A program made the position numbers and the translations under genes. From NCBI GenBank assembly GCA_016928375.1, contig JAFGKX010000151.1:1-8092 (forward strand): a stretch of DNA of 8,092 nucleotides, in the 5' to 3' direction. The notes under the pieces are model-generated. The model saw only the letters and a list, made by a program, of their open reading frames with translations, did no database searches and had not been told where the DNA came from. This DNA is from Candidatus Omnitrophota bacterium. Its GTDB lineage: Bacteria; Omnitrophota; Gorgyraeia; JABMRG01; JAFGKX01. Position 1 is the stretch's first letter. Each line of letters starts with the position of its first letter. Below, piece by piece: positions 1-5,647 of the stretch.

Positions 1-30
1 TAGCCGATGGTTGATAGAAAGAAGAAAAAC

Positions 31-417
31 ATGAAAAAAATAATGATATTGTCGATTCCGTTAGTAATATTTTTTATTTCAGGGTGCGCAGAAATACAGC
101 CGCCAAATCCCGTAGATATCATTACCTCGCCGTTTGGTTCGGCAACTGACAGCCATATAGGCGATAACAAAGACGATGTTATAAGCCGCTGGGGAGAACC
201 GGATGAAAAAAATGAAATAGGCGTGGATGAGATTGGAGTAAAAAAAGAACAATGGGTATATTACGGCAGATATCCCATGGCCCCCGTTGATTACCGGTAT
301 ATTTCAAAGACAAAATACCTTTATTTCGAAGGCAATGCATTGGTCCGCCAGGAAACAAAGCCAGGGCCTCAGCCTAAGGCGCAGCAACAACAGCAAGAGA
401 AGGAACCAGAAAAATAA
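31..417 (+). CDS. BamE/SmpA-like outer-membrane lipoprotein
   Basis: Predicted lipoprotein of 128 residues. The N-terminus MKK is followed by a hydrophobic stretch and a lipobox ISGC with the acylated cysteine at residue 19, as in signal peptidase II substrates. The mature part has a small BamE/SmpA-like pattern: IGDNKDDVISRWGEP (43-57), then EQWVYY (73-78), then a strand KYLYFEGNALV (95-105). BamE-type domains usually show this order of a helix ending in G-x-P, then a W-x-Y strand, then a F-x-x-G-x-L strand. The tail is low-complexity and Gln-rich. The ATG at 31 is preferred over the in-frame ATG at 7 because the signal peptide then starts with MKK and a purine-rich GAAAGAAG lies upstream. 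Its stop directly abuts the start of the PilZ gene, so it heads a tightly packed operon. The lipoprotein call is firm; the fold is inferred from pattern and the function is unknown. Confidence 0.75.
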   Translation: MKKIMILSIPLVIFFISGCAEIQPPNPVDIITSPFGSATDSHIGDNKDDVISRWGEPDEKNEIGVDEIGVKKEQWVYYGRYPMAPVDYRYISKTKYLYFEGNALVRQETKPGPQPKAQQQQQEKEPEK

Positions 418-897
418 ATGCGCGGTATCTTAGCCAGTATTGTTATAATTATAATTTTTACGGCAGTAGCCATTATCCTTTGGCTTAAAGAAAGAAACCC
501 CACCGATAAAATAATAGGCGAACTTGATACTTATTACAATGGGCTTAAAGAAAGGCGCGGAAGCGTTCGTTTTAAAAAACACGCCGAAGTTATATGCAAA
601 GTCATAGAAAGTGCGGACAGCCGCTGGTCAGTATTCAGCAAGGATATATCCGGGGAAGGCATATGCCTTTATCTTCCGGAGATACTGCCGCAGGATGCTG
701 TTGTTGACCTTGAAATACGCATTGAAAATAACCGTCCTATAAATGTGCGCGGAAAAGTTGTATGGGTAAAAGAACTGGAAAGTACCGAAGGCAGTACAAG
801 GCGCCAGTTCAACGCCGGAATCAGATTTGTAAAAATAAGCCCAAAAGATAAAGAGGACTTATTTAATTTTATAAAGAAAGGAGAACAGGTTATATGA
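418..897 (+). CDS. Membrane-anchored PilZ domain protein (predicted c-di-GMP receptor)
   Basis: This 159-residue protein has one N-terminal transmembrane helix (about 4-23), a short linker, and a PilZ domain from about 45 to 155. Both c-di-GMP-binding signatures of the family are present: RxxxR as R47-G-S-V-R51 and D/NxSxxG as D76-I-S-G-E-G81. The following strands (GKVVWVKE at 112-119 and FNAGIRFV at 131-138) fit the PilZ beta barrel. It should therefore bind cyclic di-GMP at the cytoplasmic face of the inner membrane; binding is inferred from intact motifs. The start ATG follows the lipoprotein stop with no gap, and the end overlaps the next start as ATGA, suggesting translational coupling. 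It may carry a second-messenger signal to its neighbours, which include a PC4-like protein and a sigma factor. No output or enzymatic domain is fused to it. Confidence 0.88.
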   Translation: MRGILASIVIIIIFTAVAIILWLKERNPTDKIIGELDTYYNGLKERRGSVRFKKHAEVICKVIESADSRWSVFSKDISGEGICLYLPEILPQDAVVDLEIRIENNRPINVRGKVVWVKELESTEGSTRRQFNAGIRFVKISPKDKEDLFNFIKKGEQVI

Positions 898-1136
898 ATA
901 AAACAGTAGTAAGCTTCGATAAGAACAAATTCGAAGAAATACGAGTAGGCATAAAAGAATACAAAGGTTTTGACCTTATAGATTTTAGGGTATGGGTCGA
1001 TTCCAAGGAAGCGGGAGGCAAGGTCCCTACGGCAAAAGGCTTGTCTTTAAGCGTGGAATTGTTTCCAAAGCTGAAAGAAGCTATCTTGCAGCTCGAGAAG
1101 ATCCTAAAAGATAACAATATGCTTCCGGAAGAATAA
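894..1136 (+). CDS. PC4/p15-like transcriptional coactivator family protein
   Basis: An 80-residue protein resembling the bacterial PC4/YdbC-like family of single-stranded-DNA-binding proteins. Family-type segments are visible: FEEIRVGIKEYKGFDLIDFRVW (13-34; the R-V-x-I-x-x-Y-x-G-x-x-L-I-D-x-R pattern of the curved beta sheet), PTAKGLSLSVELFPKL (45-60), and a C-terminal helix (61-73). Family members dimerise and bind ssDNA or melted DNA, and eukaryotic PC4 acts in transcription and repair. The ATG overlaps the PilZ stop by four bases, with an AAAGGAG ribosome site at 877-883. Its stop overlaps the start of the sigma-factor gene by one base. This places two predicted transcription proteins in adjacent, probably co-translated frames. 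Family assignment is good; a role with the neighbouring sigma factor is inference. Confidence 0.8.
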   Translation: MNKTVVSFDKNKFEEIRVGIKEYKGFDLIDFRVWVDSKEAGGKVPTAKGLSLSVELFPKLKEAILQLEKILKDNNMLPEE

Positions 1137-1705
1137 TGTATTCCAGCCTCATAAAACTTTGCAGGCAGGGTAATAACCTGGCCTGGAGTGAATTTACAGA
1201 TAAGTTTTCCCGCTTGATATTTTGGGCTATAAGGCATAAAGCTCAAGTGCTACAGGCAAATATTACAGAGTCCGACATCTCGGATATATATCAGCAGGTT
1301 TTGTCTGCTGTGTGGCAGGATAAGAAATTTAAATTCATAAAATCCCCAAAAGCCCTGCCCTCATGGATATTTACCGTAGCGAAAAATACAACAGCGGACT
1401 ATATCCGAAAAAAGAACCTGATCAAAAATAAAGAAACCTGTCATTTTCAAGCAGCCCGCAGGCCTGATGCTTTTGCGTATAACCCGTATAGCGAACTCAT
1501 TGATTATATAAAATTATCCATAGAAAAACTGCCTTTGACAGAACGCAGGATCGCAACGCTTAACTTTGTGTATGAACTGGAGTATCTGCATATAGCCAGA
1601 ATAACGGATTTGCCGCTCGGGACCGTATGTAGTACGATAAAAAGAACAAAGGCGTATTTGCAGAAGTGCATACTCAAGACAGGAGGTATTTATGAAAAAT
1701 CGTAA
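1136..1705 (+). CDS. ECF-type RNA polymerase sigma factor (sigma-70 family)
   Basis: This 189-residue protein has the two-domain layout of an extracytoplasmic-function sigma factor. Region 2 spans roughly 15-95, with the core-binding and -10-recognition pattern ITESDISDIYQQVLSAVWQ (43-61) and LPSWIFTVAKNTTADYIRKK (74-93). Region 4 spans roughly 127-182, with IEKLPLTERRIATL followed by a helix-turn-helix (IARITDLPLGTVCSTIKRTKAYL in part). Sigma regions 1 and 3 are absent, as is usual for ECF factors. Its start overlaps the PC4-like gene by one base and its end overlaps the next gene by 14 bases. ECF factors are usually held by a membrane anti-sigma factor encoded next door. Neither downstream protein shows a zinc-binding anti-sigma motif, so how it is controlled is unclear. 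Region 4 is somewhat divergent, but the family call is solid. Confidence 0.85.
   Translation: MYSSLIKLCRQGNNLAWSEFTDKFSRLIFWAIRHKAQVLQANITESDISDIYQQVLSAVWQDKKFKFIKSPKALPSWIFTVAKNTTADYIRKKNLIKNKETCHFQAARRPDAFAYNPYSELIDYIKLSIEKLPLTERRIATLNFVYELEYLHIARITDLPLGTVCSTIKRTKAYLQKCILKTGGIYEKS
1681..1687 (+). promoter_or_regulatory. Strong Shine-Dalgarno inside the end of the sigma gene
   Basis: AGGAGGT lies five bases before the ATG at 1692, inside the last codons of the sigma-factor gene. It is close to a perfect anti-16S match and supports that start despite the 14-base overlap. The secreted protein may therefore be made more efficiently than the sigma factor. Confidence 0.75.
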
Positions 1706-2213
1706 ATATATTTTTATATTTTTCATTTTAATTATTACAGCTATGCAGATTTATACCGGGAGGGCATTAAGCCTTAATGTAAAGCTTTCTGTTGATCAAC
1801 GCAAACTGGTGGATAGTTTCGGCTATCCAAATGTTTTTATGAAAGCCATGGGGGATGACGGATGCCTGGAGAGCTGGACATATTTTAAACACGAAATAAC
1901 ATATGATTTTTTAAACGGCAAGTTCTTAAAAGACCGCCAACAAAAAAGGTTCCCGAAAAATTTCCGCTGGCCTAAATTAAAACCCACTCAGTTTAAAAAA
2001 GGAATGAGTGAAAAAGAAGTAGAAAAGATTTTACGCAATAAGCCTACCTCCTGGGGCATACTTAAGCCGGAAGCGGCAAAAGGAGTGAAGATATATGATT
2101 ATTGCGATCAGGTAAAGGTTGCTTTTGAAAAAGGCCGCCTGATATACGTGCAGACACTGCCAGTGCCAATAGACATTAAGGCAGCGGAAAAGAAGCAGGG
2201 AGGCAAAAAATGA
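1692..2213 (+). CDS. Secreted protein with two apparent BamE/SmpA-like modules
   Basis: A 173-residue protein with a basic N-terminus (MKNRK), a hydrophobic segment (6-20) and a likely cleavage or anchoring region near 22-27, so it is exported or membrane-tethered; no lipobox is seen. The mature part looks like two copies of one small fold. Module 1 is VDQRKLVDSFGYP (34-46), ESWTYF (60-65), ITYDFLNGKFL (69-79). Module 2 is KKGMSEKEVEKILRNKP (102-118), IYDYC (134-138), VKVAFEKGRLIYVQ (141-154). Each has the BamE-like order helix, G/N-x-P, aromatic strand, and F-x-x-G-x-L strand. The opening KGMSEKEVEKIL of module 2 is the most family-like. A strong AGGAGGT lies upstream of the start, which overlaps the sigma gene. 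It could be an envelope sensor or regulator partner for the sigma factor, but that is inference. Confidence 0.68.
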   Translation: MKNRKYIFIFFILIITAMQIYTGRALSLNVKLSVDQRKLVDSFGYPNVFMKAMGDDGCLESWTYFKHEITYDFLNGKFLKDRQQKRFPKNFRWPKLKPTQFKKGMSEKEVEKILRNKPTSWGILKPEAAKGVKIYDYCDQVKVAFEKGRLIYVQTLPVPIDIKAAEKKQGGKK

Positions 2214-2989
2214 ACACAATAAATTCAAACAGACGATTATTGAAGATTCTGTGTCTTTTACTTGTATTCGTGCTTGTTTGCAACAATGCCAATGCCGCAC
2301 TGCTTACTTTGATCGTAACCACCATTGCCGTCACATCGTTGATTATAAGTGCAAGCAGATGGGGATACACGCAGTATCAGAATCTGAGCGCGCGTATAGA
2401 CGCGAAAGCAGCATCTGCTGCCCAACAGGCTGCAATCAACGAGCGCTCGCTCAACCCCACTACCCCTGAGCAACAAAATGTCCTTGAACGTACTTCGGCT
2501 GCGAATACTATAACCTTAAGTGAAACCAATGCCGCACTCGATAAATTAGACAGAAACGCTTCTATAGATCTGGCAATCGATACAGGAAAAGCGGTCGTAG
2601 GTTCCGTGGTTGTAGAGCCTTTGGTGGGAGGTGTATTGGCTTCAGGCGGCGCCATGAGTCGGGATACAGGGGAAGCTATTGTGTCGTTGACCACAGCAGG
2701 TATAGATGCTTATAATGGCGTGAAAGATAATTTCGGAAAATCTTCTACCGAACGTTCGCCAGATATAAATGAAGCAATACAAAGGACAAAAGACATGAAG
2801 CGCCAATGGGGCACTGAATTTGCCGACGATGCCGCGAGCGAAGAAGCGTACTGGCAGGAAAGAGAAAAAGAAAAAGCTGGAAAAGATAAAGCAGAGAAAG
2901 ATAAGCTTGCTCGTGAATCGCGCACGAAAGCGCGCATGGCAGGAGCAGGCAGAGTAAGAACTACTTTCCATGGTTGTCAGGCGCATTGA
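2210..2989 (+). CDS. Unrecognised secreted/membrane protein with charged C-terminus
   Basis: I do not recognise this 259-residue protein. Its N-terminus (RRLLK then LCLLLVFVLVC, ending ANA at 27-29) looks like a signal peptide. It is followed directly by a second hydrophobic stretch (30-49), so it may be membrane-anchored. An Ala/Gln-rich helical part (55-80), a Ser/Thr/Asn-rich part, and a Gly/Val-rich hydrophobic segment (128-150, GKAVVGSVVVEPLVGG in part) come next. The last 60 residues are strongly charged, with EREKEKAGKDKAEKDKLARES in part, probably a helix, and end in a basic tail. The start ATG overlaps the previous stop by four bases, with AGGGAGG upstream. As the last gene of the operon and a membrane protein near a sigma factor it could be a non-classical regulator, but no anti-sigma domain is visible. 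The coding call is firm from frame, ribosome site and coupling. Confidence 0.7.
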   Translation: MNTINSNRRLLKILCLLLVFVLVCNNANAALLTLIVTTIAVTSLIISASRWGYTQYQNLSARIDAKAASAAQQAAINERSLNPTTPEQQNVLERTSAANTITLSETNAALDKLDRNASIDLAIDTGKAVVGSVVVEPLVGGVLASGGAMSRDTGEAIVSLTTAGIDAYNGVKDNFGKSSTERSPDINEAIQRTKDMKRQWGTEFADDAASEEAYWQEREKEKAGKDKAEKDKLARESRTKARMAGAGRVRTTFHGCQAH

Positions 2990-3009
2990 TGGTTTGCGAT
3001 TGATTTGAA

Positions 3010-3038
3010 TTGATATTATGCTCTTTTTGTAATATAAT
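3010..3038 (+). promoter_or_regulatory. Near-consensus sigma-70 promoter
   Basis: A TTGATA -35 box (3010-3015) and a perfect TATAAT -10 box (3033-3038) are separated by exactly 17 bases. Transcription would start near 3045, giving a leader of about 37 bases before the ATG at 3082. It lies just downstream of the preceding operon, so the coiled-coil gene is probably transcribed independently under the housekeeping sigma factor. Confidence 0.75.
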
Positions 3039-3066
3039 TATTGAAAATATCTGCCTATTAGCAGAC

Positions 3067-3075
3067 AGGGAGGTG
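3067..3075 (+). promoter_or_regulatory. Shine-Dalgarno fixing the start of the coiled-coil gene
   Basis: AGGGAGGTG followed by six A residues precedes the ATG at 3082. It rules out the upstream in-frame ATG at 3010, which lies inside the promoter, and the in-frame GTG at 3073, which is part of the ribosome site itself. Confidence 0.8.
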
Positions 3076-3081
3076 AAAAAA

Positions 3082-3468
3082 ATGGCAAAGTTAGCCCCAA
3101 AAGAAACCGTTGCGTACATAGTAGCAGTAATAGGTATTATTTTAGCAGTATATTTCGGAATGACGCTCAATTCGCTTAAAGCACAGCATGTCGACGTAAG
3201 CCAGCAATTATCTGCCATGGAAACAGAAAACAACGACTTAAAAGTAAATGTTACTCAACTTGAAGCTGAAAATTCCGATCTAAAGGCAAAAATATCATCC
3301 CTTGAGAGCGACCTGCAAGAAATGAAGTCTCAGGAAGAACAAATGTCTGCCGAGACGCAGGAGAGCGAAGATACAAGCTTCGACTTAGACAATGTACCAA
3401 TGCCGCCGAAATACCAGCCTGTAGAGATGGAAGAAATGGACATAGAGGAGACAGGCTCGGAAGAATAA
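3082..3468 (+). CDS. Small membrane-anchored coiled-coil (leucine-zipper) protein
   Basis: This 128-residue protein has a short basic N-terminus, one transmembrane helix (about 9-29), a long coiled coil (about 30-85) and an acidic tail (Glu/Asp-rich, 92-128). The zipper is very regular: L32, V39, M46, L53, L60, L67, L74 and M81 fall exactly seven apart. A 14-residue unit repeats as ETENNDLKVNVTQL and EAENSDLKAKISSL. Asn residues recur in the repeats, as often seen in parallel dimeric zippers. The positive-inside rule puts the N-terminus in the cytoplasm and the coiled coil outside. It has its own strong promoter and ribosome site, so it is probably well expressed. I recognise no named family. 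The layout recalls small bitopic envelope or division proteins of FtsB/FtsL type, but no specific similarity is claimed. Confidence 0.8.
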   Translation: MAKLAPKETVAYIVAVIGIILAVYFGMTLNSLKAQHVDVSQQLSAMETENNDLKVNVTQLEAENSDLKAKISSLESDLQEMKSQEEQMSAETQESEDTSFDLDNVPMPPKYQPVEMEEMDIEETGSEE

Positions 3469-3473
3469 TGTTT

Positions 3474-3486
3474 TCTAACCAGGTTA
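3474..3486. repeat. Left terminal repeat, TAACCAGGTTA palindrome
   Basis: The core TAACC-A-GGTTA is a near-palindrome with one central base. It forms the outer left end of the transposase element and matches the right end in inverted orientation over 13 bases. Confidence 0.8.
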
Positions 3487-3489
3487 AAA

Positions 3490-3500
3490 TTACCAGGTTA
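3490..3500. repeat. Second left repeat copy overlapping the transposase stop codon
   Basis: TTACCAGGTTA differs from the outer copy by one base. Read on the minus strand it supplies the last codons of the transposase (Val, Trp in part) and its TAA stop, so the coding sequence ends within the repeat. Confidence 0.75.
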
Positions 3501-4056
3501 CAGCTAGTATGTTTTTATAGGCCTCTCGTCTCAACTCCCAGCTCTTGGCTAATTCTAGGTAGCACGAAGGTATATCAATAAGGTTATTTTGTATTCCGCA
3601 GAGATAAAATTTTGCTCCTGAATATTTCCAACCCGAAGGATTATCGCATAACTTTGCCCTAATAGGATTTGTGTCTATATACCTTAAAACTGCTAATAAC
3701 TGAAAGTCATCTTTTATCAATTCGCCATAAAATCTATCTTCCCAAAAATGCCCTTTTCGTTTGTAATGTTCATTATACCACCTAGCATACCACCTATTTA
3801 TCGAGTGCATTATCGTAGAAATATTTAAAGTTCCTTCTAATTGTATAGCAAGATGAACGTGATTATTCATAAGCACATAGTTGTATAATAGGAAACCATG
3901 TTTTTCCTTACATTTTTTTAAAATCGAAATAAATTTATTGAAGTCAACATCATTCGTGATTAAGTTTTGCTGTGCGTTACATCTAGTTATTATGTGATAA
4001 GTTGCACCTTTAAAGTTAAAACGTTCTCGCTTGCCATGCGTTATCGTAATTGACAT
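3490..4056 (-). CDS. REP-associated tyrosine transposase (Y1_Tnp, IS200-like HUH enzyme)
   Basis: A 188-residue Y1 transposase, near the usual length for RAYT proteins and apparently intact. Visible motifs are FKGATYHIITRCN near the N-terminus (15-27), the metal-binding HUH motif in MNNHVHL (63-69; H66 and H68), GHFWEDRFYGELI (102-114), and LRYIDTNPIRAKL (124-136). The catalytic tyrosine is probably within one of the last two blocks (Y110 or Y126); I cannot decide by eye. Such enzymes nick and rejoin single-stranded DNA at short hairpin repeats, which are present at both ends here. Translation starts at the ATG with SD GGGAGGA five bases upstream on the minus strand. A perfect 31-nt palindrome precedes that site. 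It lies downstream of and in the same direction as comM, so readthrough from comM could express it. Confidence 0.88.
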   Translation of the reverse strand: MSITITHGKRERFNFKGATYHIITRCNAQQNLITNDVDFNKFISILKKCKEKHGFLLYNYVLMNNHVHLAIQLEGTLNISTIMHSINRWYARWYNEHYKRKGHFWEDRFYGELIKDDFQLLAVLRYIDTNPIRAKLCDNPSGWKYSGAKFYLCGIQNNLIDIPSCYLELAKSWELRREAYKNILAVTW

Positions 4057-4070
4057 AATATCCTCCCACC

Positions 4071-4101
4071 CTCTAACCAGGTTAGTCTAACCTGGTTAGA
4101 G
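4071..4101. repeat. Perfect 31-nt palindrome at right end of the transposase element
   Basis: Arms CTCTAACCAGGTTAG (4071-4085) and CTAACCTGGTTAGAG (4087-4101) are exact reverse complements around a single T. Each arm itself contains a TAACCWGGTTA near-palindrome. It could extrude as a cruciform or serve as the hairpin recognised by the transposase. It starts one base past the comM stop codon and ends shortly before the transposase ribosome site; no T-run follows, so it is not a typical terminator. Confidence 0.88.
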
Positions 4102-4102
4102 A

Positions 4103-5632
4103 TTACTCAAGCCATAAATTCCTGTCTAAGCTTCGATATCCTATTGCCTCGGAAATATGCACTGCCTCTATCAATTCCTTATTATCCATATCCGCTATTG
4201 TCCTTGCGACTTTTCTTATTTTATCGTATGCCCGTGCGCTTAATGAAAGTTCGGTTATGGCTATTTTCAGAAGTTTTTGCGCTTCATCGGTTAATACGCA
4301 GAATTTATCCATATATTTCGGATGAAGCTGCGAATTGGAAATAATGCCGATGGATTTATATTTTTGTTTTTGTATTTTTTTAGCGGCCAAAACCCTTTTT
4401 TTGATTTCAGAAGAAGCTTCAGCCTTATTGGTATCGGTAAGCTGTGAATATTTTAGAGGCGCTACTTCGATTTGGATATCAATCCTATCCAACAGCGGGC
4501 CTGATATTTTATTAAGGTATCTTTGAATCAAAGGCGGGGTACACTTGCATTCCTTGATAGGGTGCGTAAGATATCCGCACGGGCAGGGGTTCATCGCGGC
4601 AATAAGCATAAATTTAGCAGGATACTCAACAGAACCGGAGACCCTTGTGATAAGTATTTTACCGTCTTCCAGGGGCTGCCTTAGCCCCTCGAGTATATTT
4701 CTTTTAAATTCCGGCAATTCATCCATAAACAGAATACCGTTGTGCGCAAGGCTTATTTCTCCGGGCTGCAGGGTAACGCCGCCGCCGAGCATTCCGGCAT
4801 CGGATATGGAATGGTGAAGGCTCCTGAAAGGCCTGTTCGTGATTAGAGAGTCATTATTTTTTGTAAGCCCCGCGATACTGTGTATTTTTGTGGTTTCTAT
4901 TGCTTCGTCGTAATTCATGTCATCAAGAATTACAGGTATTCTTTGCGCGAGCATTGTTTTTCCTTCTCCAGGAGGCCCTATCAAAAGGATATTGTGGGAG
5001 CCGGCTGCGGCAATCTCAATAGCTCTTTTAGCATGCTGGTTTCCTTTTACGTCGGCAAAATCAAGGCAATTGTTAATATTATCTTTACGTTCATGCTTTG
5101 GATTTCTTTTGTAATAATCAAGTTTAATTTCGCCTTTCAAGAAACTTATAAGCTGATTCAGCGTGCTGACACCTATTACATCGCACTCTTTTACAACCGT
5201 TGCCTCATTAGCGTTGGACAAAGGCACAATGAAAGTTTTATTTTTCTCTACGCTCATTGCCCGCGGCAATATACCGTTTACAGGCCTTATTGTGCCATCC
5301 AGCGAAAGTTCGCCGCATATAACAGTATTATGCAAAGCATCCTGAGACAGAATACCTTTTGCGGTTAATATGCCTGTTGCAATCGCAAGATCGAAACAGG
5401 CGCCTTCTTTTTTTATATTTGCAGGCGCAAGATTGGCTGTTATCTTGCTTGCGTTAAAACTAAAGTCCGAATTTCTTATGGCGGATATCACCCTTTTGGC
5501 GGATTCCCTGCATGATGTATCGGGCAGCCCGACGATAGAAAAGCTCGGCAGGCCTCCGGACGCATCTACCTCTACATCGACCCTGTAGCCTTTTATTCCG
5601 TGTGTGCTTCTTGATTCTACTTTCGCAAGCAT
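4103..5632 (-). CDS. comM: ComM/YifB family Mg-chelatase-like AAA+ ATPase
   Basis: A full-length 509-residue ComM/YifB protein; the family is about 500-510 residues. The N-terminal domain (1-165) starts MLAKVESRSTHGIKGYRVDV in part and contains the family segment FSIVGLPDTSCRESAKRV. The AAA+ domain has Walker A GPPGEGKT (219-226), the HHSISDAGMLGGG block (273-285), Walker B ILFMDE (300-305), and NPCPCGY (348-354). The latter has paired cysteines at 350, 352, 362 and 364. A GPLLDRIDIQIEV block (378-390) and a C-terminal helical lid follow, with the usual LSARAYDKIRKVARTIAD in part. ComM is a hexameric helicase that promotes branch migration when single-stranded DNA is integrated during natural transformation. 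SD AAAGGGG sits eight bases before the ATG, immediately after the yraN stop. Walker A has Glu where Thr or Ser is common, probably tolerated. Confidence 0.95.
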   Translation of the reverse strand: MLAKVESRSTHGIKGYRVDVEVDASGGLPSFSIVGLPDTSCRESAKRVISAIRNSDFSFNASKITANLAPANIKKEGACFDLAIATGILTAKGILSQDALHNTVICGELSLDGTIRPVNGILPRAMSVEKNKTFIVPLSNANEATVVKECDVIGVSTLNQLISFLKGEIKLDYYKRNPKHERKDNINNCLDFADVKGNQHAKRAIEIAAAGSHNILLIGPPGEGKTMLAQRIPVILDDMNYDEAIETTKIHSIAGLTKNNDSLITNRPFRSLHHSISDAGMLGGGVTLQPGEISLAHNGILFMDELPEFKRNILEGLRQPLEDGKILITRVSGSVEYPAKFMLIAAMNPCPCGYLTHPIKECKCTPPLIQRYLNKISGPLLDRIDIQIEVAPLKYSQLTDTNKAEASSEIKKRVLAAKKIQKQKYKSIGIISNSQLHPKYMDKFCVLTDEAQKLLKIAITELSLSARAYDKIRKVARTIADMDNKELIEAVHISEAIGYRSLDRNLWLE

Positions 5633-5647
5633 TTTTATTACCCCTTT

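Larger units (their letters stand above)
3474..4100 (-). mobile_element. RAYT/IS200-like element with 13-bp terminal inverted repeats
   Basis: A single Y1 transposase gene is bracketed by TCTAACCAGGTTA (3474-3486) and its exact reverse complement TAACCTGGTTAGA (4088-4100). An additional related copy lies just inside each end (3490-3500 and 4074-4084). The element of about 627 bases fits between the end of the coiled-coil gene and the end of comM without interrupting either. It resembles REP-associated tyrosine transposase loci, where the transposase is flanked by short palindromic repeats. No target-site duplication was sought in depth; Y1 enzymes generally make none. Confidence 0.7.

Noticed and set aside
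7..30. Upstream in-frame ATG giving a longer lipoprotein
   Set aside because: It would place a charged stretch (VDRKKKN) before the MKK signal peptide, and only six bases of upstream sequence are available to show a ribosome site; the ATG at 31 fits a lipoprotein signal better.
890..1246. Minus-strand open frame over the PC4-like and sigma genes
   Set aside because: It overlaps two recognised genes that are translationally coupled on the plus strand.
2985..3014. Three ATTGAT copies as possible binding-site repeats
   Set aside because: Uneven 14- and 10-base spacing in AT-rich DNA; one copy is simply part of the -35 region.
3476..3500. Rho-independent terminator between the coiled-coil gene and transposase
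   Set aside because: The pairing is short and imperfect and no T-run follows on either strand; it is better explained as element ends.
4880..5368. 162-codon open frame on the plus strand inside comM
   Set aside because: It is antisense to the well-conserved AAA+ domain and shows no family pattern.
4103..5632. comM disrupted by the transposase insertion
   Set aside because: All expected motifs and the usual length are present, and the element lies outside the stop codon.
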